NCBI GenBank assembly: GCA_944472155.2
Contig: OX235273.1
Span: 105,174,582-105,238,581, forward strand
Direction: 5' to 3'
Source: Trichobilharzia szidati
Taxonomy: Eukaryota; Platyhelminthes; Trematoda; Strigeidida; Schistosomatidae
Length of the DNA: 64,000 nucleotides
The notes beneath the pieces are model-generated. The model saw only the letters and a list, made by a program, of their open reading frames with translations, was not told where the DNA came from and made no database searches. The translations under genes were made by a program, and so were the position numbers. Below, one piece after another: positions 44,113-54,157 of this stretch; position 1 is the stretch's first letter, and every line of letters begins with the position of its first letter.

Positions 44113-45175
44113 AGACCAATTTTATCTATCAATTCAGCTACTTCTGTGAAGTCACTTATACTGACCATTGCTCTAGGAACTTAATTTTTCGTGTTCGGAA
44201 ACACCTACCAGTTCGGCTAGATAAAGATGCTGTTAAAATCATCAACAGTTCTCCACTAGATTATCTCGCCTAAAAAGTCCACAAAGCTGGTTAGCACTGA
44301 AGAATCTTTCTCTATCATTTACCGGGTATCGAATTAATTAACAAAAGCCTTAAGATACCAAACACTCCATATAGCAGTGGTCATAGCAATTCCCCTGATT
44401 CAACTTGAGCTCTGTATGCTACACTGGCCTGCCCTCTAGTCTATAAATTCATGAATTCTGTGCTATTTCTCTTAATTCATCGGATATTCAGCATGTTTTC
44501 TGTTACTGATACTTTTGAAGTGTAATCTGACGATACTACTGATTTAATGTAATTTAAAGTAGCATTAATGCTGTTAGTAAGAATATTTCTTCTATTTATT
44601 AATGTAGGACCTGATGACGAATTTATCGTAAAGATATAATCTTTGTCTTTTGTTATTTTCCTTAAAATCAACCTAAATCTAACTTGAACAGCCCTGATTT
44701 TTTTTAAAGAGAACATCTCAACTTCATTTTATCCTTCAACTCATTATGGGAATTCTTCTGTAGTATGGTCTTCTTTCAATAAAATTCTTCAAATACAAAA
44801 TTTTACTGAGTTTCTATAAAGTAGGGAACTTCAACAATACGCAGGCAGTTCATGCAATCAACAACATACCAACCACTACTCCTGCTACTTATACTTCTTA
44901 TACTTCTCAAGAAGATTTCAAGTGGATTACCTGTTCACACAATTTAAAAACAAAATCATTATCACAAGATGGTGAGTGACAGGGTTTTTGTGTGATGTTG
45001 AAGAACAGTTTTTTTCGACTATTTCTCAAAATAATAAACAATATGATAACAACAGTTTATCCATCATTCAGATAGATAGATTGATGATGTCCAAAGATTA
45101 AGGAAAAAAAGACCAGTGCTCAGTTAACTGATGAAGTGTACTTCTGCTAAGTGATCACCGAAATCTCATTGATGC
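44113..45175. other. No recognisable feature
   Basis: AT-rich sequence. The longest frame (79 codons, minus, 44477-44716, starting MFSLKKIRAVQVRFRLILRK) has no motif I recognise. It may be unassigned TE-internal sequence. Confidence 0.4.
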
Positions 45176-45179
45176 AAAG

Positions 45180-45400
45180 AATGGTATAGTATAGAAAATC
45201 AAAACAAATGATTCAGCGAAGAGACTCTTTTCAACAACTAATTTATCATCAAGCTGTACAGTCGTATACATATGGTTTTTAAGAAGTTATATCCGGTGAA
45301 GGAATTAAATCATAGGTGTGAATGCATAAAATAATAATATCAGTATGAAATGCAATTAAAACTAAAATGTTTGTGATCATAATCATAGTTAAATGCAAAG
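45180..45400. repeat. Dispersed repeat with AAGCTGTACAGTCGTA
   Basis: Pieces recur at 56505-56670 (AGTCTTTTCAACGAATTTAT, ATGAAATGCGATTAAAAT) and inverted near 58270-58345 (GTACAGCTTGATAATAAATT). It is possibly an untranslated end of a PLE or another retroelement. Confidence 0.55.
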
Positions 45401-45424
45401 CAAATTAATGTCATATATAGAATA

Positions 45425-45600
45425 CATGGAGGATTTCATCATGAGCTGATATCAGTTAGAGAACCAGTGAAAACCAGGGAGTACTGGACAGCTGTTTCAT
45501 CCTAGTTACAAGGCGAGCTCGTAGACCATTGAGCCACTGGGACCAGATCCAATGGTCCTTGAATTCTAACTTCTGCCATTAATTCATTGGATGGATGGAA
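45425..45600 (-). mobile_element. SINE-A copy with internal deletion
   Basis: Minus strand: the head (CCAGTGGCTCAATGGTCTAC) jumps from CGAGCTCGCCTTGTAAC directly into CTAGGATGAAACAGCTGTCC. Box B and the CUGANGA side of the ribozyme are deleted. The tail is well preserved (TTCATCATGAGCTGATATCA). Confidence 0.78.
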
Positions 45601-45894
45601 CTTGATAAAGGGTGTGCAATTATAAGATTAGTAGACAAATCGAATAAAATAAAAACGTTTCGTAATATTGTGTGAAATTTAATAGCATAGAATCTAATGT
45701 TGTAAGAAGGAATTGATTTAGAATGACAAGTGGAACAAGTGAAATGACACCGGGGACAATTAGAAGTGAGAATCGTAATAGTAACAATTGACTAATAAAG
45801 GAGAGTATACAAATTGAATAGACAAAAATGAAAAAATGAAAAATTGGTAGAGCTAAAATATGATTAAGGATTACCATACTTTAGCATGCATAGA

Positions 45895-47190
45895 GGGATT
45901 AAGACCATGAAAGTTGGACGGGTTGACCGAACTTTCTCTGTATACAAAGATCTGGCTTTTCTGTTTCGATAGCCAAAGCTTCAGCAATACATATGAGTCG
46001 GGTACGTAGGGATTTGGGTAAATTACTCTTTGCCTTGTAGATGACCTTAAAGGCGGAGGCTATAGAGATAGGGTGATCATTATCGACCAGATGTTCAATG
46101 ATCGCGCTTCTTATTGCTCCACTTTTACCTTTTCGTAACCATGCAGGATAGTGTTCTTGCACCCTCTTGGACAAAACTCGAGTTGAAAGATCGACCTACC
46201 TAGCTCCACACGAGCAGGCGAATTGATAAACACACATAGAGTTGGTCAACAGCGGGATCTTGTCCTTCAAGTTATTGAACAGTAATGGTCGACTAGTAAA
46301 GGCTATTCTCAGAGGTGCAGCAGGGAATGTTCTTTTCAGGGACTGTGATATCCTTCGTTTCATGATATCGGAAGCTAAGTCCCCTTTGAATTCCAAGCTC
46401 ATGTAAAGTATTTTCTTGGGTACGGTTGATAAGTCAAGTCTTTTAGGATTTGAATGTATATTCTTGTCTATAAAACGTGGTGGAAATCCATTTTCTATTA
46501 GGATTTTCCTCAAGATGTATAACTCATCTTCCTTAGTATCAGGGCTACATATGCGCCGAATACGAGTGGCAAGCGACCGGATCAGGTTTCGTTTTCGACC
46601 AATGGGTACCAAGCTGTAGAAATTTGTCAGTTGACCATTCCATGACAGCTTGCGATAAATCGATCTTTTCAGGGTTCCATCGGTCCTTCTTGATAAGTTC
46701 ACATCAAGGAAATGAGTGCTAGACTCGTTCTCCATTTCGAATGTGAATTTTATCGCTGGATGGCAACCATTAAATACATCTAATATATTATTCAAGTTAC
46801 AATCACTATTACAAATAATAAAGGTGTCATCTACATACCTTCTATACATTTGAAAGCTTTGGATTATAGGCTTCAGCTGATCATTTTCTAGACTGGACTG
46901 CAAGGAGAGGACCGAAGGGAGAACCCATTGCAATACCATCCTTCTGTCTGCAGACTGCTTCACTGAAAGTAAACTGAACATTCAATGTACATCTCAAAAG
47001 TAGTTCTTTCAGATCTGTATTGGGTATCCCTAAATTCAATTTGTTGTCTTCAATATATTTGCATATAAGACAAAAGGTTTCTGTCAGTGGAACGTTCGTA
47101 AATAGGAATTCTACATCCAAAGACAACATTGTATAGTAGTCGGTAGATTGTTGAATGAATATCTCTAAAATTCCTTACTTCATAGAATAT
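45895..47190 (-). pseudogene. Penelope-like element, longest coding remnant
   Basis: This is the best-preserved coding sequence in the window. The RT starts MLSLDVEFLFTNVPL (catalytic Asp; 47129-46881) and KDGIAMGSPFGPLLA. A frameshift near 46890-46980 leads to the 261-codon frame with MYRRYVDDTFIICN, HPAIKFTFEMENESSTHFLD, RTDGTLKRSIYRK and ILYMSLEFKGDLASDIMKRR. The GIY-YIG domain begins VYQFACSCGA, meets a TAG stop at 46198-46196, and continues in the same frame to LCIQRKFGQPVQLSWS at 45899. It lacks the N-terminus. One frameshift and one nonsense change separate it from an open frame, so it is fairly young among the copies here. Confidence 0.9.
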
Positions 47191-47214
47191 CAATGATAAA
47201 TATTATAATATTGT

Positions 47215-47940
47215 TCCTTTGGGTTCCGAGTGGAACAGACAGCTTTGACAACACTTCTTTGCAATACCCTTCAGCCGGCCCCATAACCTTACATGATCTT
47301 GTCTACGTCACCCTCAGCCACACACCCGACTTGTGGTTCCCCATTAGGGTTCCACTCGAACAATGACCTGACGCGTGATGTCACCCAGCAGTCTCTTCAG
47401 TGTGTCTTAAGTCCATCTTCATTCCCATTGGGATATTTGTTGAGTAATAGGTTGTTGTTGGTTGGTTCATGCACAGAGGCTCTTGTTTTCAACTATTTCT
47501 GACCATTCGATCTCCAGTATGAAAAGGTCTGCAACCTATTACATTTGCTTTTTATCACGCATCCTGACCCATTTAAGGCGAACTGACTGACTTTACACCG
47601 GTGTTGAAAATCCAGAGGTTTTGCCAAGTTCATAAGATTTCAAAACTGATTTCAGAGTAGGTGAATGTTCACCTTGTCTTTCCAGTTCAGGTTTTCGCGT
47701 TGTCATTCGGGCTGACTGCCTGCGGTTGGAATGAAACTGCCTAGATAAGTGAAGGAAGTGACTATTTTCGAGTGTTTTCCGTTGATACTGATATGTTCTT
47801 GTTATCCGTTGGTTATCCGAATCACCTTTAACTTTTCTACGTTCACTTGAAGTTATGTCTTCTCCCCTTCTTCTGTCAGTTTGTTGGTTTATCCTTTTTG
47901 ATTTTGGGGATTCTGTGACGTTGGACATTATTCGTCAATG
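47215..47940 (-). mobile_element. RTE-like LINE 3' half, decayed
   Basis: It starts at the usual 3' junction CCTTTGGGTTCCGAGTGGAA. The minus strand includes a 111-codon frame (47593-47928) that is a shifted reading of the FTYLGxIVS region. It lies in tandem with the better copy at 48146-49032, separated by an AT-rich tail. Confidence 0.75.
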
Positions 47941-48145
47941 AATCCCCAATATTCTGGAGTTTTCTAATCGGTCCAACGTATTCCTATCTCCTTGTTCCGC
48001 ACAAACGGTGTGCTGGATAATGCAGTCCACTACAATTAGAAATATAATCGGTGATACTAAGCAGATAGCCATGTTTTACTCTTTAATGTAAGTGTAGTAT
48101 TTGGGCATTGTGGTAGAATGTAATTCCATATTATTATTATTGTTC

Positions 48146-49032
48146 CCTTGGGTTCCTAGTGGAACATAGGGCTTCAACTGCACGTCTCCACTTGCTTCTG
48201 TCTTCTGCTGTACTTTCCACCTGCATCTATGTTAATCCATACTGTTTCAACTCCTCTTCACACAATCTCCTCCATGCCACCCTTGGACGTCGCACTCGCC
48301 GCTTCCCTTTCGGGTTCCACTCGAGCACTGGCCTGACGCGCGATGTCACTCAGCGGCCTCCTCAGCGAGTGTCCAATCCATCTCCACTTTCTCCTGCATA
48401 TTTGTTGGGCGATTGGTTCTGCCTTTGTTTGTTTGTTCCCATAGCTTCTTATTGGTGATTCTTTCCGGCCATCTGATCTTCAGTATGGAACGAAGACAGT
48501 TGTTGATAAAGGTCTGCAACAGGCTGTTGGAAATATTCTTTGTGACCCGCCGCCAGGTTTCTGATCCATCCGTATAGAAGAACTGACTGACTTGACGTTT
48601 GTATTGAAAATCCGAATCATTTTGTTGTTGATGCTGAGTGACGAAGATTTCCAGATTGGTTTCAGGTTGATGAATGTGTTTCTCGCCTTCCCGATTCTCG
48701 ATTTGACATCCTCGTCCGTACCTCCTGTAGTTGAGACAATGTTCCCTAGATAAGTGAATGAAATAACCTCTTTCAAATCCTTCCCGTTGATGGTGATTGG
48801 CGCTGGATACTGCTGCTTTTGTTGTTGTTGTTTGGTTATTTTCATTACTTCCGTCTTGTCTATGTTTACCTGGAGTCCTGTCTTTGCTGCTTCTTTGACC
48901 AGTTTGTTGGTTTTTGCTTGTAAGTCTTCAATTTTGTGTGACATCAAACATAAATCATCCGCAAAATCCAGGTCTTCTAAGTTCTTCACATCGGTCCAGG
49001 ATATCCCTGTCTTCTCGTTTCCCACTGTCTGA
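48146..49032 (-). pseudogene. RTE/SR2-like LINE, RT C-terminal part and 3' end
   Basis: The 181-codon minus-strand frame includes ISWTDVKNLEDLDFADDLCL (RT motif with FADDL), INIDKTEVMK-like KTEVMKITK, KEVISFTYLGNIVSTTGGTD, DVKSRIGKARNTFINLKPIW and INNKMIRIFNTNVKSV. It continues frameshifted to the 3' end near 48146 (CTTGGGTTCCTAGTGGAACA) with an ATTATTATT tail. Its upstream parts are found at 50355-50437 and 51742-51905, displaced by two PLE insertions. Confidence 0.85.
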
Positions 49033-49082
49033 ATTCCGCATTAGATAAGTTTATTTTAATAATCACAAAGTGATGCAGTATT

Positions 49083-49128
49083 AACAACTGGATGACGTTT
49101 CGAGCATAAAATATTGCTCATAATCATA
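49083..49128 (-). ncRNA. PLE-type hammerhead-like motif
   Basis: Minus strand: stem II GAGCA/TGCTC, GAAAC, then GTC and ATCCAG. The conserved box reads ATGATTA, two changes from CUGANGA. It lies at the 3' end of the PLE at 49395-50354, where PLE terminal repeats are known to carry hammerheads. Probably inactive. Confidence 0.55.
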
Positions 49129-49394
49129 TGAATCTAGTCATACGTTTTCACACTTTGTCTTATTTATATTTTATCTTTTTCTTTCTTTCCAACTTCCTAT
49201 TGTTGTTTATTGCCATTTTCCATATCTCTGGTGTAAATGGCGTTGCATCATGCCGATTGCATATAGGGTGGTGTTAAATAGATAAACAAAGCTTCAGTTA
49301 TTAACCTCTATCTCTCTCTCCACCTAACTGTATTACTTTCTAATTCTCTTACGCTGTCTCACCCTGTCGCTGTGTAATTACATGCAAGTAAGCA

Positions 49395-50354
49395 CAGTGC
49401 AATGGTTGAGCTTTTTTCTAGGTTATTCAACTTGGTGGGGTCGATCATTCTAGATCTAACTGAATTTTTATGTTCCAGTAATCTAGTTGACCCTGGTCTA
49501 CTATTTTGACCTATGTAACTGACCTCACTGGCAGTCACTATATGGTATTTGGTAAATTATAATATTTTCCTTGAATAAATCTATTGGGTTCTTAAGCCGA
49601 CAAAGTTGATCTCTGAGACAGTAGGTTGGTTGGCTTAAATGACACCTTAATTCCAGCGTCATTGAGAATTCTACGTAAGGCCTCTGACGTTCCTTCTTTA
49701 TATGGCAGTGCTACAGAGGCTTTGAATTCTATATTATATTATTGCTAGTCTTAGTTTTCCTGTGGTCTTGGCGATCCATCAGGTCCTTCACATATTTCTG
49801 AATAAATTCTGGTGGGTAGTTGTTCACTAGTAATATTTCCTTTATTTGTTTGATTTCGTTATTTAAATATTCTGGCCTACTACTTGGGCTGTTGGCTCGA
49901 TTTTAAAGACATTTAACCAAGCCTATCTTCTTTACTGACTCTGGATGGGATGAATTAAAGGCTAAATATTTATCAGATTGTTTTGGTTTCCTATAAATGC
50001 TAGTATCTAACCACTCACCATCTTGTTTTCGTTTTATTCTACAGTCTAGCATGGCCAACTCACCCAGCTCATTCTCTAATTCAGAAAGGAATTGGATTTC
50101 GTCTACTGTTGAGTTTATATGTGTGAGAAATTGAGGGATATGTTCAGATTTTCAACATGGTGAACATGTCAGCCACATATTTCCACCATAACCTAGGAGC
50201 AGGATTATATGTCCTAAAGACCTTATGTTTCTAGCTGTCCATAAATATGTCTGCCACTATTGAGGATATTGCTGATCCCGTTGCCACCCCATTGGTTTGT
50301 TTATATAGTTTATTTTGAAATTTGAATACAGTGGAGGTTAGACATACATAACTG
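49395..50354 (-). pseudogene. Penelope-like element inserted in an RTE element
   Basis: Minus-strand reading starts with an RT segment, TVFKFQNKLYKQTNGVATGS and AISSIVADIFM (motif GxAMGSPxSP, diverged). It passes through stops to a region with ASVALPYKEGTSEALRRILN and a weak GIY-YIG remnant before a C-terminal LEHKN. The layout matches PLE RT plus GIY-YIG. A related, more decayed copy is at 60440-61060. Confidence 0.75.
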
Positions 50355-50437
50355 AACAGCTCGTGTTGTACTCCTGTCTTCATTTCATAGTCTTCTCTGA
50401 GTTTTCCATTGTGGATCACTTGAAACATGCTTTTGTC
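50355..50437 (-). pseudogene. RTE-like fragment between two PLEs
   Basis: Minus-strand MFQVIHNGKLREDYEMKTGV matches the RTE segment xxVIHxGxLxxxFxVxTGVRQGC. It sits between the PLE at 50885-51735 and the PLE at 49395-50354, in the order expected between 51742-51905 and 48146-49032. Confidence 0.75.
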
Positions 50438-50497
50438 ATATAACTATTCAGTGAACATTTATAAAAGTATATTTGTAAAATCTCAGCAAAATTGAAA

Positions 50498-50560
50498 TAA
50501 TTAATTCCATCGTTTCGTTCGGCAATCTGGTCCGAACTTCTTCAGGGAAATTAATCGGAA
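50498..50560 (-). ncRNA. Hammerhead ribozyme at PLE 3' end
   Basis: Minus strand: stem I ATTAATTTCC pairs with GGAATTAAT (one bulged T). The box CTGAAGA (50545-50539) fits CUGANGA and is followed by A. Stem II is GTTCGG/CCGAAC (50537-50532 with 50522-50517) around a 9-base loop. GAAAC is at 50516-50512, then GAT and GG. This layout (CTGANGA-AG...CGAAACG) is that of PLE-borne hammerheads. The bases before the presumed cleavage point (GAT followed by G) do not fit NUH cleanly, so activity is uncertain. Confidence 0.75.
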
Positions 50561-50884
50561 TTAACATAACAAAGGTTTATGTATAAAAGGAACATCTCTT
50601 GTTTTTGAAACTTTGTCCAGTGATGAGCCATGAAACAGGCATCAATATGTATAATAAACAAAAACTGCATGAATTGTGATCAAAATTTGACCTCACTTTC
50701 AAAATTAGTCTACGTTTTTTAAAATATATGTGTATATGCAGTATACAATGGTGTGTGTGCATGTGTGTGTGGGTGAACAGTCATGAAACATTTGTTATTC
50801 TCTCCATAAGAAGACGCAGATAATCGGGAATTTGATGAAGTGTGACTAGTTGTTGATACATATCCAATTTATTTATTAGTCAGG

Positions 50885-51735
50885 ATTTGCTATGCATCGG
50901 CTAACATCACACCTTCACGTCTGTTCAAACTGTTGGCATTCACCCATATATGTAGGGCTTCTGCAGTCAGTCTTTCTTCATAAGAACCGAAAGCTTTCTG
51001 TAAAACCTTAGTCTTATCAAAGTCGATTTTGTGTCCCGTTTCTATCGAGTGCAGTGCAATCGCTGAGTTGTTTTCTAGCTTCTTCAAGTCTGCAGAAGTC
51101 TTTGGAACCATCTTTAGACTTTGTTTATGCTCTTTCACTCTCACATTTACCTGTCTGGAAGTTTCTCCTACATATACGGCGTTACAGTCCCCACAATTGA
51201 TCTGGTATACACAATTCTGCTGATTTTCTTGTTCTATTTTATCCTTAGCCTTCACCAGTGATGAGCGTAAGGTGTAAGTTGCACGAAAATACACTCTTAT
51301 ATTATGGTCGTTAAGGATTCGCTTTATTTCGTCGGAAGTTTCTTTGCGGTAAGGAATCACCGCTGTACTAACTCAATTCTTAGCAACAGGTTTTGATTCA
51401 TCCTTATCTTCACATTTTAAATATCTATTTATGAAGGATTTTGGATAATTATTTGATTCAAGAGTGGATTGAACCAATTTTAGTACCTTCCTAATATCTT
51501 CCTCCCCAGTAACTAGACTTTTGGCTCTGTTGATCAGATTCTTGGCCACAGTTACTTTGGTAGTAAGTGGGTGAGCTGAATAGTAGTCTAGGTATCTATC
51601 CGAATTTGTCGGCTTTCTGAAAATGTTTATTTTAAATTTGCCGTCTAACTTTCTTTTTACTAAACAGTCCAGGAATGCCAACTTATTCTCATTGGATTCA
51701 ACCTCTTTGGAGAACTTGGTAGTTTCTGACATATT
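50885..51735 (-). pseudogene. Penelope-like element, RT C-terminus plus GIY-YIG
   Basis: The frame at 51732-51373 has NENKLAFLDCLVKRKLDGKF, FRKPTNSDRYLDYYSAHPLT and VAKNLINRAKSLVTGEEDIR. The frame at 51360-50890 has DEIKRILNDHNIRVYFRATY, CVYQINCGDCNAVYVGETSR (GIY-YIG with paired Cys), QVNVRVKEHKQSL, and ALHSIETGHKIDFDKTKVL to LNRREGV. Only a single stop or frameshift separates the two halves. It is 5' truncated: the RT catalytic core is missing. The 3' region includes the hammerhead at 50498-50560. Confidence 0.9.
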
Positions 51736-51741
51736 GCAACT

Positions 51742-51905
51742 ATCCGGTCAAATCCTGATCACAGTTCAAATGAACTATTCAGTGGGGTTGATAAAGATTT
51801 CGGTGACTGCATAATGCTGAAGTAGTTCCAAGATTACTTCGCCCTCAACTCTGTCAGAGATCTTCTCAAAGTCGATGAAATTAAGTTGGAGATTTGACTG
51901 CTTAT
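51742..51905 (-). pseudogene. RTE-like fragment, RT motif with FIDFEK
   Basis: Minus-strand SNLQLNFIDFEKISDRVEGE and VILELLQHYAVTEIFINPTE match the RTE RT start (LNFIDFEKAFDxV). The segment CACTGAATAGTT at its 3' edge is repeated at the left edge of the PLE insertion (near 50445-50460), as expected for a target-site duplication. Confidence 0.78.
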
Positions 51906-52639
51906 TTTTGTATTGAAACGTTATTTCACTTCAGTTTTCGCAAGAAAAACATGAACATGATACTTGTTCATCTTGATTAATTTCACAGAAAATTCATGTT
52001 CTTAATTTTTATTGACAGAACATATTTTTGTATTCAAAATAGTTCGTTGTTACATGTCAGTACTGATTATCTTGACGTTGTACTATTGCACTAGCGAAAA
52101 TTATCTTTTACTCACATGACAAAAGTGTTGCATAACGATACAAAACTAGTATTTCAAAGTACTTTTAAAGGCACATTCTAGATTTTGAACTATACATATA
52201 GTGTGATGTATATTTAGAAAAAAACATAAGTGTTAGCAGAGAATATACTTTTAGTAATTTTCCTTGTTATTTGTACAGTTATGTATACAGTGTTCAAAAA
52301 GGTTTAGCAAATACCTATCAAGGTCATTTGGTGGTATCCACTGACTTGCAATTAGTTATGTTTTTCTGAGGTGGTTGGTTTAATTGCAGAGCTTTCGTCT
52401 CCTTTATTCTGGACGACATATTCAGCACAATATTTCAGCATAAAATGAACTGATTTAAATTTTCTATGAGTGATAGAATCGCGTCTTGTGGTAACCATCT
52501 TTACATCTGTATGGATTATTTCTTATTGACTTGGATTTTAAACTTTCTCGTCACATGATTTACTTTTTATTAGCAGCTGGTAAATTTGGTCTATATTAAT
52601 TAATATGTTTGTTAATCGCTGGCTGATTCACCTGAGTAC
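51906..52639. other. No recognisable feature
   Basis: AT-rich sequence upstream of the RTE fragment. No open frame, tRNA head or repeat landmark was recognised. Confidence 0.4.
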
Positions 52640-53113
52640 GAAGCTTGGTTCGAAACATTCTCTGGCATTTTGATGGCTTCTCTGTCTAAAATTTTAAGAT
52701 TATCCTACTCAATTCGGTATCTGTAATTATCATGTATTTTTACAGCTAATTTGTCTACTTGGTTTCTGCTTTGAAGGAGACTCCCACTTTGACCGATGCA
52801 ATGTCTGTTACAGTTAATACAGTTTGTTTTGTTAATGGTATTAATTTTATCTCCTTTTTTCTGTTGGATCTTTGGGTTTGCACAGTACAGAATTAAGTGA
52901 TTGGACTGGCTTGTGTGCTTTACCTATTTCAAACGGTTTCAGTATTCTAGCTGTTATTTTAGAGATATTTTTTATGCACGGTAGGATGAATTTTCTTGTA
53001 GTCTTTGATGATTGTTTCTTGATGGTGTTGTGACTCGAGTTTAAACACTTTTGAAATTGAAATTGTAATGACATCCACTCTTTTTGAAGCCTGATGCTCA
53101 AGCGAATATGCAA
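52640..53113 (-). pseudogene. Penelope-like element, linker and GIY-YIG
   Basis: Minus strand: KKQSSKTTRKFILPCIKNIS, KITARILKPFEIGKAHKPVQ and LCKPKDPTEKRR, then INTINKTNCINCNRHCIGQS (GIY-YIG start) and DKLAVKIHDNYRY. The same lineage as 10105-10960 (TIYKINCINCNKHYITQSRR). RT absent, 3' end unclear. Confidence 0.8.
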
Positions 53114-53534
53114 TTAACAAACAAATTAATATTGACCGAATCTACCAACTAATAAAAAGTAAATCCCACGACAAGAAAGTTCAAATTTCAAGCCATTGAA
53201 AAGTGATCAGTACAGATGTAAATCACCTACCGGTCACGAAGATGGCTACTAGAAGATGCAATTTTATCACTCATGGCAAAACTTGTGCTGAACATGTTCT
53301 CCATAAGGATGAAGAAAGCTATGCAATTAAACCAACCAGCTCAGAAAACACTGCACTAATTGCAAATCATCCGCCTGAGCTACAAATCTTCTCTATTATT
53401 TCAGTATCATTTGACAAGAGATCCTATGAAAATAATTACATGTCAGGGAAAATAATAAATAACACAATATAGAAGCATTAAATGATGAATACTGTTCAGG
53501 AATGATGCTCACTCAGACTATAAGCGGCAAAAAG

Positions 53535-53650
53535 AGAAGAATAGTGTTAGGCTAGCAACCTAACCTCGTAAGAAATAAACACTACTGCTGCTAAAACTTC
53601 AAACCTGCAACTTGAATCCCATTGTTACCCTTTGAAGGTTTGGTCAGCAT
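53535..53650 (+). mobile_element. SINE-B 3' body fragment
   Basis: GTTAGGCTAGCAACCTAACC, AAATAAACACTACTGCTGCT and AACTTGAATCCCATTG match the SINE-B body. The head is missing. Confidence 0.7.
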
Positions 53651-53716
53651 CAAATGAAGGAATCTAAAATGAGAGTTGCCTCCTTTACCTACATAATCTA
53701 AACAAAATCGTTTCTG

Positions 53717-53830
53717 GATTTTAATCATGAGCGGATATTAGTTAGAGAACCATTGGAAAACCTGGGAGTACTGGACAGCTGTTTCGTCCTAGTTTGAGAC
53801 TCTTCAGCAGTACAAACCAATCGGGTACAG
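53717..53830 (-). mobile_element. SINE-A fragment, left arm of head-to-head pair
   Basis: Minus-strand tail (GATTTTAATCATGAGCGGAT, TTAGAGAACCATTGGAAAAC) plus an intact ribozyme. It is cut just 5' of the ribozyme and joined to the 5' end of the plus-strand copy. A 13-base duplication AAAATCGTTTCTG lies just outside (53704-53716). Confidence 0.88.
53768..53813 (-). ncRNA. Hammerhead ribozyme with canonical core (left arm)
   Basis: Minus strand: stem I GTACTG (53813-53808) with CAGTAC (53773-53768), CTGAAGA (53807-53801), stem II GTCT/GGAC (one G-U), GAAAC (53785-53781), minimal stem III CAGCTG, and a GTC triplet before stem I. All invariant positions of CUGANGA and GAAA are present. Self-cleavage is plausible, though short stems could limit it. 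Confidence 0.85.
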
Positions 53831-54157
53831 TAGGGTGCAGCAGGTCGGGTGTGAGGACAAATTCTCGCCGAAGACATTGGCTAGGGGTCGCGCTGTTGTG
53901 AATTGGCAGAAGTTAGAATTCATGGACCATTGGATCGGGTCCCAGTGGCTTAATGGTATACGAGCTCGCCTTGTAACCAGAAGGTCCTGGGTTTCAATCC
54001 CGGTGGATGCGTACTGCTGAAGAGTCCAAAACTAGGACGAAACATCTGTCCAGTACACCCAGTTGGTTTTCCAATGGTTCTCTAACTAATGTCAGCTCAT
54101 GATGAAATCCTGTAACCAATCAAATCCCTACAAACCAACACTTGAAAATCGTTTCTG
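53831..54157 (+). mobile_element. SINE-A, most complete copy, right arm
   Basis: The upstream segment (TCGGGTGTGAGGACAAATTC, TCGCCGAAGACATTGGC) leads to the tRNA-like head CCCAGTGGCTTAATGGTATA with box B GGTCCTGGGTTTCAATCCC, an intact ribozyme, and the full tail to AATCCCTACAAACCAACACT. The duplication AAAATCGTTTCTG (54145-54157) follows. The head resembles a tRNA-Thr-type gene around CGCCTTGTAACCAGAAGGTC, but the arms are degenerate. Confidence 0.9.
54011..54056 (+). ncRNA. Hammerhead ribozyme with canonical core (right arm)
   Basis: Stem I GTACTG (54011-54016) with CAGTAC (54051-54056), CTGAAGA (54017-54023), stem II GTCC/GGAC with loop AAAACTA, GAAAC (54039-54043), then ATCT and the GTC triplet (54048-54050). 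Stem III would be C-ATCT-G, weaker than CAGCTG. The core is complete, so this is the best candidate for an active ribozyme in the window together with 53768-53813. Confidence 0.85.
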
